Positions 11,453-21,930 of a stretch of 64,000 nt of DNA are shown here, piece by piece; the stretch's first letter is position 1; every line of letters begins with the position of its first letter. Under the pieces are notes generated by a model, which worked only from the letters and a program-made list of their open reading frames with translations, searched no databases and was not told the origin of the DNA. The stretch comes from Flaccisagitta enflata (taxonomy: Eukaryota > Chaetognatha > Sagittoidea > Aphragmophora). A program made the translations under genes and the position numbers. The stretch is taken from contig OZ231126.1 in NCBI GenBank assembly GCA_965153355.1, positions 40,052,001 to 40,116,000 on the forward strand. Direction: 5' to 3'.

Positions 11453-11925
11453 TAGAGTATGATTCCATCTGAATAAGGACCGGGATCTGGGGCGATTTTT
11501 AGTCCTCCATCCAGTACTGTTGTCTTCATAGAAGATGGAGTGAATAAAGATGAAAAGAGATCTGGCTTGCTTTTCATGGTCCAGATCTCTTAACCCAGAT
11601 ATAGCACCAAAATATGGGGCCAAATCGCGGGGCTGTTTTAAAGAAGGATATACCTGCTCTGACCTCACTACCCTAAAACAGCAATGAAGTAGAGCAATAG
11701 ATACTGATAACCATCTGCAATCCATGGATGCAGGCCCGGCCAGGGGGGGGTCACCCCATCTGAAATAGGAGGCCCGGGCAACAGTGGGACCTGTGAGAGC
11801 CTCTGTGATACAAAAAAAAGAAAAAAAAAGAAAAAAAGAAAGAAAAAAGGAAAAAAAGAAAAAGAAAAAGAAAGAGAGAAATCAAGAATGAAAAAAAGAG
11901 GGAAATTAAAACAAAAGAAGGCAGG

Positions 11926-12100
11926 ATACATGGCTACCCAAGTTGCATGCGGGTGGGTAAGGGCCATATTTAAGGTCACTAGACCATTTAGGCAGGAGCG
12001 GTGAGGTCCAAACATAAAAATCATGAAAAAAGTATAGTGTGACTGACAGACCGACCGACGGACCAACAAAATGGGGTGTAGAGTCGTGTAGCACGCGACT
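11926..12100 (-). repeat. Hairpin-family element
   Basis: It runs from GGATACATGGCTACCCAAGT through GTGGGTAAGGGCC and GGCAGGAGCGGTGAGG to the tip AGTCGTGTAGCACGCGACT (12082-12100). The tip has one non-complementary position. A Tc1-like element is inserted directly beyond the tip. Confidence 0.8.
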
Positions 12101-12104
12101 ACTA

Positions 12105-12697
12105 TCTAGAGCAAAAGTATGGCAACACCATGCGATTTTATTTATCTATTCAATAAATAGAACATAATATGATTCCAAAATATGTTGACTACTTGGCGTT
12201 CCCTCCTTGGGCATCAATGACTGCCTTCATAGGTCTCAGCATGTATTTGTAAAGAAGTTTTAGGCAAGTTGGCAAGATCTACCTCCAGACTTTGAGAGAG
12301 ATTCTTTTAAGCCTTGCTATGCAACCTAAGTCGCATGTCCCTTGCTTAGTGGTGGCTTTGTTTGAGACCACAGCGGGGGTTGAGATTTGGGCTGTCCCCT
12401 AGCCAACCACCAGAAAGTTTAACAGTGTTTTTTGTGTGCCATTGCTTCTTTGTAACAGCGCAATGTATCAGAGTGCCACATCTCAATAATTAACTGCAAT
12501 TTTTTTGCCATTTTTTATTTGTTGTGGCAATCTTGTTTTGTCTGTCATTTCTAAATGCTTTGACTTAGATGAATGCGGTTGGCGCCATTAGCTCAGAAAT
12601 TTTATCTAATTTCAGAATCTCACTGATTTTTATATAGATTTTTTCTTTTAAACAAAGATATTGTTCTAAATATCTGTTGCCATACTTTTGCTCTAGA
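12105..12697 (-). mobile_element. Tc1/mariner-like deletion derivative, 593 bp
   Basis: Terminal inverted repeats of at least 22 bp begin TCTAGAGCAAAAGTATGG at the left and end with its exact complement at the right. TA dinucleotides flank both ends (12103-12104 and 12698-12699), the duplication expected of this superfamily. The interior keeps only the end of a transposase gene on the minus strand (listed separately), so it cannot move itself. Confidence 0.8.
12193..12290 (-). pseudogene. Tc1/mariner transposase, C-terminal remnant
   Basis: Read on the minus strand, the frame contains KVWR, a stop, then ILPTCLKLLYKYMLRPMK, AVIDAQGGNAK and a natural-looking stop. Tc1-family transposases usually end with a basic helix followed by AVIxAxGGHTKY, and the remnant matches this ending closely. 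The internal stop and the loss of the catalytic DDE domain make it a pseudogene. Its position next to the left inverted repeat is where the transposase end should lie. The match is from memory of the family, not from a search. Confidence 0.65.
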
Positions 12698-12973
12698 TAG
12701 TAATAAGATAAGGGAGTGAAAAAAAAGGTTCTATCCAAATTACAAGTTCTGGAGGCTGAAGTTTCAGCACTGGAACAAACTTTAAGGCAGTAAAAAAATA
12801 TTGCAAAAGTCGAAATATTAAGAGTAAAGGAGGGGGCTGAAGGGGGAGGGGAGCCCAACCAAGGGAGCCAGCAGAGGGGCCCACCATTTTTCTGGCCGGG
12901 TCTGCTTGGATAACTTGCCAGCGTACTGTAAGACTCAATCAATGGAGCGAAAAAATTATTAGAGACACAAATT

Positions 12974-13000
12974 TACACACACACACACGCACACGCACAT

Positions 13001-13062
<62 letters not shown>
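12974..13062. repeat. (CA)n microsatellite
   Basis: About 85 bp of CA with one or two G substitutions at the left. Confidence 0.95.
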
Positions 13063-13088
13063 ACAAACACGGGGGAAGAAAAAAAAGA

Positions 13089-13243
<155 letters not shown>

Positions 13244-13264
13244 CAAAGAGCTACAAAAACACTG

Positions 13265-13430
13265 AATTTAGAGAAAAATCTAAGTTATGAGAAAAAGATA
13301 GAAAGACAGACAATCTGAGTTATGAGAAATAACAAAATTGTCAAATTCTCATAACATAGAATCTGAGTTATGAGAAAAGTGCTAAATTCTAAGTAACGCG
13401 ACTTAGAAAAATCTGAATAACGAGATTTTC
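13265..13430. repeat. Inverted copy of the 7660-7810 repeat
   Basis: Shares ATCTAAGTTATGAGAAAAAG, ATAGAAAGACAGACAATCTG and repeated CTGAGTTATGAGAA words with the earlier copy, in opposite orientation. Confidence 0.65.
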
Positions 13431-13499
13431 CCATAAAAGGATGCCCTACTGGCTACTCTAACATCATTCTGCAATTGGGGCCATGTGGTTGGATATTTA

Positions 13500-13985
13500 G
13501 CCTCAAAGCTGGAATCTGGGCTTTGAGGCTCGATTCTGAGCCTTGAGGCTAAATTTTAGGCTTTGAGGCTGGAATCTGAGGCTTGAAGCTGGAATATGAG
13601 CCTTCAGGCCGGAATTTGAGCCTCGAGGCTGGATTTTTGGCTTAAAGTCCAGATTTGAGGGTCGAGGGGGTGGACAGAGGAGGAGTAGAGGGACGAGAAG
13701 TGGAGAGACTGGATTCTGGGCTTTGAGGCTCAATTTGAGCCTTGAGGCTGAATTCTAAGCTTCGAGGCTGAAATTTGAGGCTAGTAGCTGGAATTTGAGC
13801 CTCAAGGCTGGAATTTGAGCCTCAAGGCTAATAATTGAGCCTCGAGGCTAGATTTTGGGCTTTAGGGCTGGTCGAGGGGGTGGACGGAGAAGGAGGAGAA
13901 GAAGGAGGAGGAGAAATTTCCCATATGTGTGAAAGCATAGGTCATCGGCACCTTCGGGGCCGCTGCCCAAAAAGGGAACATTTTC
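13500..13985 (-). repeat. Hairpin-family composite with GAGGCTGGAATCTGAGCCTT minisatellite
   Basis: About sixteen degenerate units of 21-24 bp (13503-13870) are followed by GGAGGAGAAATTTC, GTGAAAGCATAGGTCATCGG and GGGGCCGCTGCCCAAAAAGG. The same order (array, then CATAGGTCATCGG, then GCCGCTGCCCAAAAAGG) is found at 52020-52370. Confidence 0.75.
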
Positions 13986-14239
13986 TTTTGCTAGTTTCTG
14001 CTTAACTATGGACCTGAACCATAGAAAATCTATGACCATTTTAAAGCTCTGCAAAAAAATCTGAACAGTATCTGGGTCCGCGACGGAAGGGGGTTACAGA
14101 TCACCAATTCCATAAGATCGCTATGACCAAAAGATCGCTAACTCTGTAAGTTCGCTGAAACTAAAAATCTTTACATTAGAGCCTCCTCCAAGTTTCATGC
14201 AAATCCGTTTAAAAATTGTAAAGTTAAACGTTTTCACTT

Positions 14240-15035
14240 TTAAGCTAGGAGTAGGGTGGTTGGGTGGTAGGCTGGTTTGGATAAATAGTGTGCAAATGTT
14301 GAGTTCTTCCATTTAGAGACTCCATATCAAGTTTCAACCAAATTGGTTGAAAAATGTCAATTTTATGCAAGTTTTTCACTTTTAGACCGGTAAGAAAGTG
14401 TGGTTGGGTGGTAGGTCAGTTTGGCCAGTTGGCATGCTCAAACATAAATATATCACATACATGTGTAGTCTTTCCATTTAGAACCATGCAAATTTCAACC
14501 AAATTGGTTGAAAAACATAAATTATGCATTTTTTACTTTTAGGCTGGTAGGCTGGTTGGGTGGTAGGCTGGTTTAGATAAATAGTTAGTGTATGTTGAGT
14601 TCTTCCATTTAGAGACTCCATGTAAGTTTCAGCAAATCCAGTTGAAAAATGACAGAGTTACGCAAGTTTTTCACTTTTAGGCCGGGTGTGGTTGGGGTGG
14701 TAGGTTACGGTTTGGCCGGTTAACATGCTCAAATGCATATAAATCATATGCATATGTTGAGGCCTTCCATTTAGAGACTCCATGCCAAATTTCAGCCAAA
14801 TCGGTTGAAAAATGCCAAAGTTATGCACCGTTTTCACTTTTAGGCTGTTAGGCTGGTTGGGTGGTAGGCTGGTTTAACAGGATAAATAATTTGCATATGC
14901 TGAGTCCTTCCATTTAGAGACTCCATACTAAGTTTCAACCAAATCAGTTGAAAAATGACAAAGTTACGCAAGTTTTTCACTTTTAGGCCGGTTGGCTGGT
15001 TGGGTGGTAGGTCAGTTTGGCCAGTTAGCATGCTC
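14240..15035. repeat. Satellite of about 148-bp monomers arranged as dimers
   Basis: GGTTGGGTGGTAGG recurs near 14257, 14402, 14557, 14692, 14854 and 14998. Odd monomers read GGCTGGTTTRGATAAATA after it, and even monomers read TCAGTTTGGCCAGTTRGCAT. This gives three dimers of about 298 bp. Each monomer also carries CCATTTAGAGACTCCAT and AAATCGGTTGAAAAATG. The array stops where the open frame at 15.1 kb begins. Confidence 0.85.
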
Positions 15036-15037
15036 AA

Positions 15038-16510
15038 ATGCATATAAATCATATACATATGTTGAGCCTTCCATTTAGAACTCCATACCAAATTTCAGCC
15101 AAATCGGTTGAAAAATGCCAGGTATGCCGTTTTTTCATGCCTATTAGAGAAGAAAATAAAAGATCAGACGAAGATAACGGAGAAATAGAGGCTCAAGATT
15201 TGCCATCTCGATCTAGGCCTCATGGTATTAATCCCTTACCACCAATACCATTTGAGATCCATCTAGACGAATCTACAACTGAAGCAAGAGCATCTGCTTC
15301 GGCGTCTCAGCTCCAACAAGGAGCGAAGCCAAAATCGGGAATGATGCTGGGTAGTTACGCTGCTCAGTCGTCACGTGGTGAGAAGCCTGAAGAACGAGCG
15401 CACGTTTCCTCTGTGGATAAAGTGGGCGACAATCGTGGTCTCAATTTCGACGACGATACCGGGAACGTTTCGGCGAATGAAGCGGGAGGCGATAATGTGG
15501 CTACCGCTGACGACAATCCAGAAGAGAAAACGTCATCACTTGGGAGAAAAATAAAGTCTCTTTTTACGAAGAAGGAGCGGCCTCCGTCTTCCTCATCTCG
15601 ATTGGCCACCGGGTTGAACGAATTCGACGCAAGCTCCATTACAACTTCAACGCCAAAGATTACAACGGTAAATGGAAAGAGACTGAAGGGAATGGCGCAT
15701 ATTTTTCAAATAAGAAATCACCATGGATACCGTCTGAAGGATTTTCAAAATCGAATTAGTGCTTACATACCTTGGAGAGGTTTTACCGAAGACATTGATA
15801 GAAAATTTACTAAATTTGATTCACCAGACACTGAAAAATTGAACTTTGTTTATAGTAAATTGGGTGACTTAGCCTCACCCATTGATGAGAATGGTGAATA
15901 CTATATTTTTGCCGTAAAACAATATTTAAAGGTATCAATGTGTGAAACGTGTAAAAAGGATAAAAAATGCCAAGAAGATCACCACTTGCAAGCTCTTATA
16001 AATAACATTGATTTTTGTAAAAACATTGATAGAGAGATCACTACTCGTGACATTGATATCACTCGTGATTTTCACTTAGTATGTACGAATCCACTACCTA
16101 TTTTCAATAAACATAATCAAAGTAATGAAAATTTAGTAGTGCCTAATCTGATTGTTGTACCAAGTCACGATAGCACGGCACGAGTGCTTACATTTACAAA
16201 GATGAATCTGGATGATGAATCTTTTCATGCAATGAATAAGAACTTTTTTCCGTTGGGAGAATTAACTGGTGACCCAACCAATGGATTTCAATTTAGACTT
16301 TTAGAAAAAGCCCCTGAAGGCTCCGTGATTATTCGAATCTGTCTCATTCTTAATCATTTAGAAACTGACATTTTTCAAGCTTTAGAATCACTTATGACCT
16401 CTGGTGAACCAAGAGAGATAATATCTGATGGCGTTTTGGTTCAAACTGTTCGACATTCTACTTATTCTGTTTATTTAAAAATCTTAGACTTAAGAGAAAT
16501 GTTGAACTAG
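15038..16510 (+). CDS. Unrecognised protein, first of two linked frames (490 codons)
   Basis: I do not recognise this protein. The first 34 codons are satellite sequence, so the true start is probably later, for instance after the acceptor-like CCTATTAG ending near 15147. Residues about 35-200 are polar and low in complexity, with a basic patch LGRKIKSLFTKKERP near 170. From about residue 222 (KRLKGMAHIFQIRNHHGY) the sequence looks like a folded domain rich in alternating hydrophobic residues. CETCKKDKKC with a following HH (about 302-316) could bind a metal. Codon use and the lack of stops over 1.4 kb mark it as real coding sequence, recently functional. It ends at TAG 16508-16510, just after a possible frameshift site. 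The next frame continues without a gap and looks like the same protein. It may be an accessory gene of the retroelement downstream or a separate element. Confidence 0.7.
   Translation: MHINHIHMLSLPFRTPYQISAKSVEKCQVCRFFMPIREENKRSDEDNGEIEAQDLPSRSRPHGINPLPPIPFEIHLDESTTEARASASASQLQQGAKPKSGMMLGSYAAQSSRGEKPEERAHVSSVDKVGDNRGLNFDDDTGNVSANEAGGDNVATADDNPEEKTSSLGRKIKSLFTKKERPPSSSSRLATGLNEFDASSITTSTPKITTVNGKRLKGMAHIFQIRNHHGYRLKDFQNRISAYIPWRGFTEDIDRKFTKFDSPDTEKLNFVYSKLGDLASPIDENGEYYIFAVKQYLKVSMCETCKKDKKCQEDHHLQALINNIDFCKNIDREITTRDIDITRDFHLVCTNPLPIFNKHNQSNENLVVPNLIVVPSHDSTARVLTFTKMNLDDESFHAMNKNFFPLGELTGDPTNGFQFRLLEKAPEGSVIIRICLILNHLETDIFQALESLMTSGEPREIISDGVLVQTVRHSTYSVYLKILDLREMLN
16474..16480 (+). promoter_or_regulatory. 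Possible -1 frameshift heptamer TTTAAAA
   Basis: The heptamer is phased T TTA AAA in the reading frame of the first protein, as the X XXY YYZ rule needs. A -1 slip moves ribosomes into exactly the frame of the second protein, which is open across this point, and avoids the stop at 16508. No downstream structure was verified. A simple indel mutation would look the same. Confidence 0.4.
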
Positions 16511-16539
16511 ATTCCGTCTTTGAATTTCGTCATTTAAGC

Positions 16540-17526
16540 ATGAAATTTTTCAGTGGTGATGAATTAGGAAGAGTTAAAAGCTCACTTATCCCCTTTGGGT
16601 TAATAGCCATGTTTGTAAGACTTCACGTTGAGTCTCAGATTGATTTTGCAAAATTAAGATTAATTAATATAATCACAGAAAAACCAAACGAAGAGTTGGT
16701 TTTGGAAGGAAGTAACATATTCTTAAAAAATGATGAAAATCGCAGTCTCGTCAGGCTGGTGAACAGTGTTCATTTTCCTCCTCTGAACATGGAGATTAAC
16801 TCGGTTTTGGGTGAATTCTATTTGAATATTTCCAAAGTTCTAAATACGTTGAAAACGTCAGATTTGGTTGAAATGGGTTTGCCCAATGATGTTTGTCATC
16901 GTTTAAACGTGTTGGTTCAGTCTGAGGAAGACCAGTTTTTGAGAGACCGTGGTTTGTTCATAAATGAAACTGACTCCGTTCAGGAAATGGTACTTGATAT
17001 GTTTCGCGATAAAAAAACAGAAGAATTTGTCTGTCCGACTCCTTTACCCTTTAACATTTTTCATGATTCTCAAAGGGACCGTAATTTTGATGGAAGCTTT
17101 GAATTGCCAGATTTTGAAATAAAAAGAATAAACAAAGTAGACCAAAATATACAAAAGGGCGATTCTGGGGGTGTAAATAAACATGTGTCTCAGTTAAATG
17201 TGATTGCGCCTGCTTCAATTGCGCCTGCTTCAGTTGTAAATGAGGGGTCAAACGTGAGACAAAATGAAGATGTTTACCCTGTTAAACAGAAAAGGGTTGG
17301 GTTGAAAGAAAGAGTGATGACTGGTCAGGCTGAATTAACGCTACCTCCACCTTCACTGCCTGCAACCACTCAGTCAAGCAGCCTGCCTCCAGTCAGCAAT
17401 GTAAATTCAACCTCACATTTCAGTCATGCACCTCACTCACATTTTTCTAAACCAATGCCTCAATGTGATTTGTCGGATTCAAATAAAAGTGAATCAAGGC
17501 TGAATGATGAGCCACCCATACACTAA
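16540..17526 (+). CDS. Unrecognised protein, second linked frame (328 codons)
   Basis: I do not recognise this protein. The frame is open upstream of its first ATG into the overlap with the preceding frame, which suggests that it is the C-terminal part of one longer product made by frameshifting, or split by an indel. Residues 1 to about 190 are hydrophobic/charged and probably folded (GDELGRVKSSLIPFGLIAMF near the start). The rest is a disordered tail rich in Ser, Pro, Gln and His, with a short duplication IAPASIAPAS. It ends at TAA. AATAAA lies 25 bases later, which argues that this transcription unit ends here and is separate from the gag-pol unit downstream. Confidence 0.65.
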   Translation: MKFFSGDELGRVKSSLIPFGLIAMFVRLHVESQIDFAKLRLINIITEKPNEELVLEGSNIFLKNDENRSLVRLVNSVHFPPLNMEINSVLGEFYLNISKVLNTLKTSDLVEMGLPNDVCHRLNVLVQSEEDQFLRDRGLFINETDSVQEMVLDMFRDKKTEEFVCPTPLPFNIFHDSQRDRNFDGSFELPDFEIKRINKVDQNIQKGDSGGVNKHVSQLNVIAPASIAPASVVNEGSNVRQNEDVYPVKQKRVGLKERVMTGQAELTLPPPSLPATTQSSSLPPVSNVNSTSHFSHAPHSHFSKPMPQCDLSDSNKSESRLNDEPPIH

Positions 17527-17550
17527 GGGCGTTTTTTTAGTAATATGGCG

Positions 17551-17556
17551 AATAAA
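17551..17556 (+). terminator. Polyadenylation signal AATAAA
   Basis: It lies 25 bases after the stop at 17526 and is followed by a T-rich stretch. The 15-base context GCGAATAAACAATGA also occurs in both LTRs of the inserted element (plus strand, near 20951 and 25865). Confidence 0.45.
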
Positions 17557-17559
17557 CAA

Positions 17560-18072
17560 TGAATTTTTTATTTCAATTTTTGATTGATAGATCTATAGAT
17601 AGGTCTTATGGAAAGTGATCCCACCAGTTTTGAACAATTCTTTATCTTGTATTGCCCAGAAAGTTACTTTAAGTAATGTTTTTCTTACATCATTACTGAG
17701 ACAGAAAAATCCATTGCCGCCTTTTGCCATGGAAAGACTAGGCTCTATCTGTAGCCATGGCTATAACGATTCTAGGTTCAAAATCTGAAGATACACTTTT
17801 ATCACTTTAGGAGTTATAGCACATGGAAAATAGTTGCAATATCTGCTCATTGCATTATGGAAATCCATCATCGCATCTTTCATCGATTTTTTCCCTTAAA
17901 ACGGGACCAAAATGCAGCTGAGGAACAGCAGAGACAGCTGAGAGGCAGGAGAAGCTGCAGGGGAGTGAGAGTTTTTTGTTTTCATTGCACTTTTTGGCAA
18001 TCAGAAGAGGCGGCCTCTTTGTGTGTAAACCATTGCTCTCACAGACTCCAGACAGATGGTACAGACGGGTAA
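17560..18072. other. Leader region between the two coding units
   Basis: No LTR matching the sequence after the integrase gene is seen here. A 71-codon frame at 17857-18072 is in the same frame as gag and separated from it by one TAA. It ends next to a donor-like GG|GTAAGC (18068-18074), and an acceptor-like TATTTTCCAG lies at 18081-18090. It may be a leader exon, but the evidence is thin. Confidence 0.4.
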
Positions 18073-19352
18073 GCATGCCCTATTTTCCAGTGTGCCATAT
18101 ATTCTTCACCAGCAAAAGATTCATCAAATGATGCTCCTGTTAATAATGAGATCAAAGGCAAGGTCAAAATATCGTTGCCACCAACGGAGCATTTGATTGA
18201 AAAGGTTTCAAGTATGACAGGTGAAGGAGAATGTAACGATTTTGATAAAAATCGAAATTTGGGTGAGAAATTGAAGGATCAAGGACAATTTGGTGATAAA
18301 AACAACATGTCCAAGGACAACATTGATCCATCAACTCGAGGTGCTCACTACATATCCCCTGCTCAGTTGAGATCAAACGCGATTTTCGAGTTCAAGGATC
18401 TTGATAAAAACGCAAGTAAATTAAAAGGACAGGGGGCGCGTCAGAAAGATAAAAACAAGAGTCATAGCAAAACATGTCAAGGAGGCATACTTAGAAATAA
18501 GAAAGACATCCATCCAAATTACGACGATCTGAATGGGATAATTGATAGCAAGAACAAAATTAAAAATGATAAAGAGTTCTTGAATACTACTTTCACTAAG
18601 GGTGATGAACGGAGGACCAGATATAACAAGGCCATTGATGATAAAAAGTCAAAAATCACGATGGACCGTGAACTTAGGAACGCGATGCGTCCTAGTGACA
18701 ATCTCCCAATCTATGATAAAAGCAAAAAGTCAGAACTTTCAAAGATTGAAAAAAGTTTTAAAACGCATACAAATGATCTTTATTCCATCTGTAAAGAAAA
18801 CAAGCAAAGTACAAAAACGAATTTTGATCATTCCATAAATAAAGATATACGTGATAGAAACATGACTTATGCAAATCAGATCAATCATCGCCGCAGCTCT
18901 AGCCAGAACATGGTGTTTGGCAGTGGCCTTTGCCCTAATAACCATCAATTGAAACCTGATCATGGGCCATTTGACTGCAATCTTTGTCACAAGCATTTTG
19001 ATAATCACAAATGTTACATTTGTGAAAGTTGTGGCTATGAATTATGTTCATCTTGTTATGAGCCATTGAATTCTGGAAAAAAGTGGAAACCACGTGATAA
19101 TGGCTCGAAACGCGCTCAGAGACGCCGGAAAAGCTCAAGTGAAGAAGATTCTGAAGATGACAAACAAAAGGGGCACAAACGTCACCATGGTAACCGACGT
19201 CGAAAAAATCGTAAGAATGACGGTGATGATGGTGATAGCAGTGACAATGGTGACAGTGACAGTCATAATGGAGATGACAGAGGTCAAAACGGTGATAATA
19301 GAACCAGAAGAGCAGAGAGGAATGATGATGATGATGATGACGACCATCATGG

Positions 19353-19384
<32 letters not shown>

Positions 19385-20659
19385 GTGACGGTGATAGTAG
19401 TTATGATTATTACCGTGATAGTGACTCAGATAATGGGCAGAGAAAAAGAAGAAATCGTGGTTACAATGCTGCCTTTAGCCGTCGTGTGCGCAGAAAGCAA
19501 AACAAGTTGAAGCAGAGAAAAAATCTTCTTGAATATCGTCAGCGCCTGATGGGACCACTGAAAAAGTACAGTGTTACTGATGATTTTCAAATTTTCTATG
19601 ACGACTTTCTGTTAAGAGTCAAATTCTTTCAACTACAGCCGTATGAAGCACGCATCTATCTTATCACGCACATTCAAGACGAATTCATCAAGTCACAAAT
19701 TCAACACATATTAAAAAATCATCCCGGAGCGTCACTTGACACACTTGGCACCCACATTTGCATCGCACTAGGTGTGAAAAGTAAAGAATTGGTCTCAGCC
19801 GAGGGAGCTGGAATATCGCGCAAGACAAATGAAAACATATTCTCTTATGCCTTAAGAACTAAGGATTATAAGAATAAAGAAGTAATGGGTTATGATAACC
19901 CTGAGCAAATAATTAACACTGATTATTTTGCCATGGACATCTTACGCACATTCCAACGCGGTTTGCGTTCAAAATGGATGGTGTCTCAAATCGAAAAGAA
20001 GTCGTGCAAAAATCTGGATGAAGCACTTATTGTCCTCAATAGCAGTATGGCAAAACAATTGAGAATTGATCAGCTCACAGGAAAGGACGAAATTTCTCTA
20101 GAGACGGATAAAAATCTGTTTGTCAACCCAAAGTCGTCCCAATATTATGCAAATAACATCAATGAAGGCGACTTGGATTGGGATGGGAATCCTCTAAATG
20201 GAGAGGTCAATGCCATTAGTGGCATGTGTCCTAACTGTGGAAATTCCACAGATAGCCATATACAGGGGAAGTGCAAAGCATATGGAGTTAAGTGTCACAA
20301 ATGTGGACAATATAACCATTTCTCGAGATGCTGCCCAAAAAAGGTGAAAATGGTCACCCAAACTACACCTGCCCAAATGAGATATGCCAAAAAATCGGCA
20401 AGACGGCGTGAATTGGATAAAAAAATGGTCAATGCTGCCATAGAGGAATCTGACAATGAATCAAGTGCATCTGATGATGGAATTGAAGGAAGCGTGAAGA
20501 ATTGTGCGCCACTAAATGACACTGAAAGTGATTCCGATCCTGAAATTGTCAATGCCATCAGGAGACTGAGAAAAAAATTTGGTGCAAAGAAGTTTGAAAA
20601 GGAGCTCAGGAGAATAAATGTCATTGAAGAGTCAATTAACTCAATCGCGTCATTGCCTT
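18073..20659 (+). CDS. gag: Ty3/gypsy-like Gag, interrupted by a younger LTR element
   Basis: This is the structural protein of an LTR-type retroelement. The frame is open from 18073; the first ATG is at 18214. In order it encodes: a long polar, Lys/Asp/Asn-rich region; a Cys/His finger (18931-19056, pattern C-x2-NH ... C-x2-C ... C-x2-C ... C-x2-C) of the ZZ/C1-like kind, unusual for Gag; a basic stretch; an Asp-rich block (about 19321-19400); a helical capsid-like region (about 19480-20130, including YSVTDDFQIFYDDFLLRV); and two zinc knuckles, CPNC...H...C (from 20227) and CHKCGQYNHFSRCC (from 20293). The paired knuckle with an intervening CKAYG is typical of Ty3/gypsy elements of animals. 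The frame is cut at 20659 by an insertion whose target duplication is GCCTT. The same frame resumes at 26099 in the protease, so Gag and Pol were one open frame. Confidence 0.85.
20655..20659. other. Target-site duplication GCCTT, left copy
   Basis: Identical to 26094-26098, immediately outside the two LTRs. Five bases is the usual size for LTR-retroelement integration. Confidence 0.9.
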
Positions 20660-21178
20660 TGTGCCCGCTCGCTCCCTTTCTCCTAACCGGAGTTACAGTG
20701 ACGACGCAATTAACGGTCTGAAATAATTTATTAGCAATCATTAGTAATCAGTGGTAACTTAGGCAATGAGCAGTAATAATTAGTGGCAATCATAAGTACA
20801 CCAATTTACATCTTTACAAGGCTTAGTACCTGAAACTTCAACTCATTTCGGCATTCAGGGAACCAGAGGGTAAGTAATGCTAATCAATTCATCATTAATC
20901 TGCAAAAGATGGAAAAAAAGTAACATTAGTAGGCTTATTTACTCCTAATCGCGAATAAACAATGAGAGCGAAGGAATAAAGACGAGCGAATGGACTAAAC
21001 AGCAGGTAAACGCTCTTATAAGGAAATTCTCATGGCATGTATCATGAATCCCAGCTCAGCTTCCGTTCAATTCGAAGCGGTGAACTACTAATAGAGGGCG
21101 TTGCTAAAAGGGTAAGTTTTAAGGGCAAAGTAAGGTCTTAAAACAAATGAACAGTGCTTGCTCACGCGAGCCCGCACA
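20660..21178 (-). repeat. LTR, left copy (3' LTR if minus-oriented)
   Basis: 519 bp, with termini TGTGCCCGCTCGCTCC and GCTCACGCGAGCCCGCACA. On the minus strand it holds TTATAAGAG (near 21015), several AATAAA/TAATAAA words and a possible short intron (donor CAG|GTACTA, TACTAAT branch word, acceptor TTTCAG). Confidence 0.9.
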
Positions 21179-21188
21179 CCCCCCACCT
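21179..21188 (-). promoter_or_regulatory. Polypurine tract (minus strand)
   Basis: AGGTGGGGGG on the minus strand directly next to the LTR edge, the position of the plus-strand primer in LTR elements. This supports the minus orientation. Confidence 0.6.
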
Positions 21189-21224
21189 GGACTGTAAAAC
21201 ATGTCCAGCACAAGCATGAGAAAT

Positions 21225-21930
21225 CGTAAGCGCAAGCTTGAAAAATTGTAAGCGTAAGCTTGAAAGCGTGAAAGCCAAAGGCCAACCTTGAAAGCGTGAA
21301 AGCCAAAGGCCAAACTTGAAAGCTGAGTTGCCACAAACTTAAAGCATGAGCTACAGGTCAAACTTAAAGCGTGAAAGCAAAAGGCCAAACTTGAAAGCGT
21401 GAAAGCAAAGGCCAAACTTGAAAGCGTGAAAGCAAAAGGCCAAACTTGAAAGGAAAGCAAAAAGGCCAAACTTGAAAGCATGAAAGCAAAGGCCAAACTT
21501 GAAAGCATGAAAGCAAAAGGCCAAACTTGAAAGCATGAAAGCAAAAGGCCAAACTTGAAAACATGAAAGCAGGCCAAACTTGAAAGCGTGAAAGCAAAAG
21601 GCCAAACTTGAAAGCGTGAAAGCAAAAGGCCAAACTTGAAAACATGAAAGCAAAAGGCCAAACTTGAAAGCATGAAAGCAAAAGGCCAAACTTGAAAGCG
21701 TGAAAGCAAAAGGCCAAACTTAAAGCGTGGAAGCAAAAGGCCAAACTTGAAAGCATGAAAACAAAAGGCCAAACTTGAAAGCATGAAAGCAAAAGGCCAA
21801 ACTTGAAAGCATGAAAGCAAAAGGCCAAACTTGAAAGCATGAATGCAAAAGGCCAAACTTGAAGCCATGAATGCAAAAGGCTAAACTTGAAAGCATGAAT
21901 GCAAAAGGCCAAACTTGAAAGCTAGAGCAT
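21225..21930. repeat. 28-bp minisatellite inside the nested element
   Basis: About 25 units of AAGGCCAAACTTGAAAGCAT plus GAAAGCAA, with variants at one or two positions (GCGTG/GCATG). Frames of 80-250 codons across it on the minus strand (FHAFKFGLLLS motif) arise because 28-bp units cycle through the frames without stops. I do not regard them as genes. Confidence 0.95.

Noticed and set aside
17560-18070. Search for a 5' LTR of the older retroelement
   Set aside because: No stretch matches the text after the integrase stop or the hairpin arm. The element has either lost its 5' LTR or ends differently.
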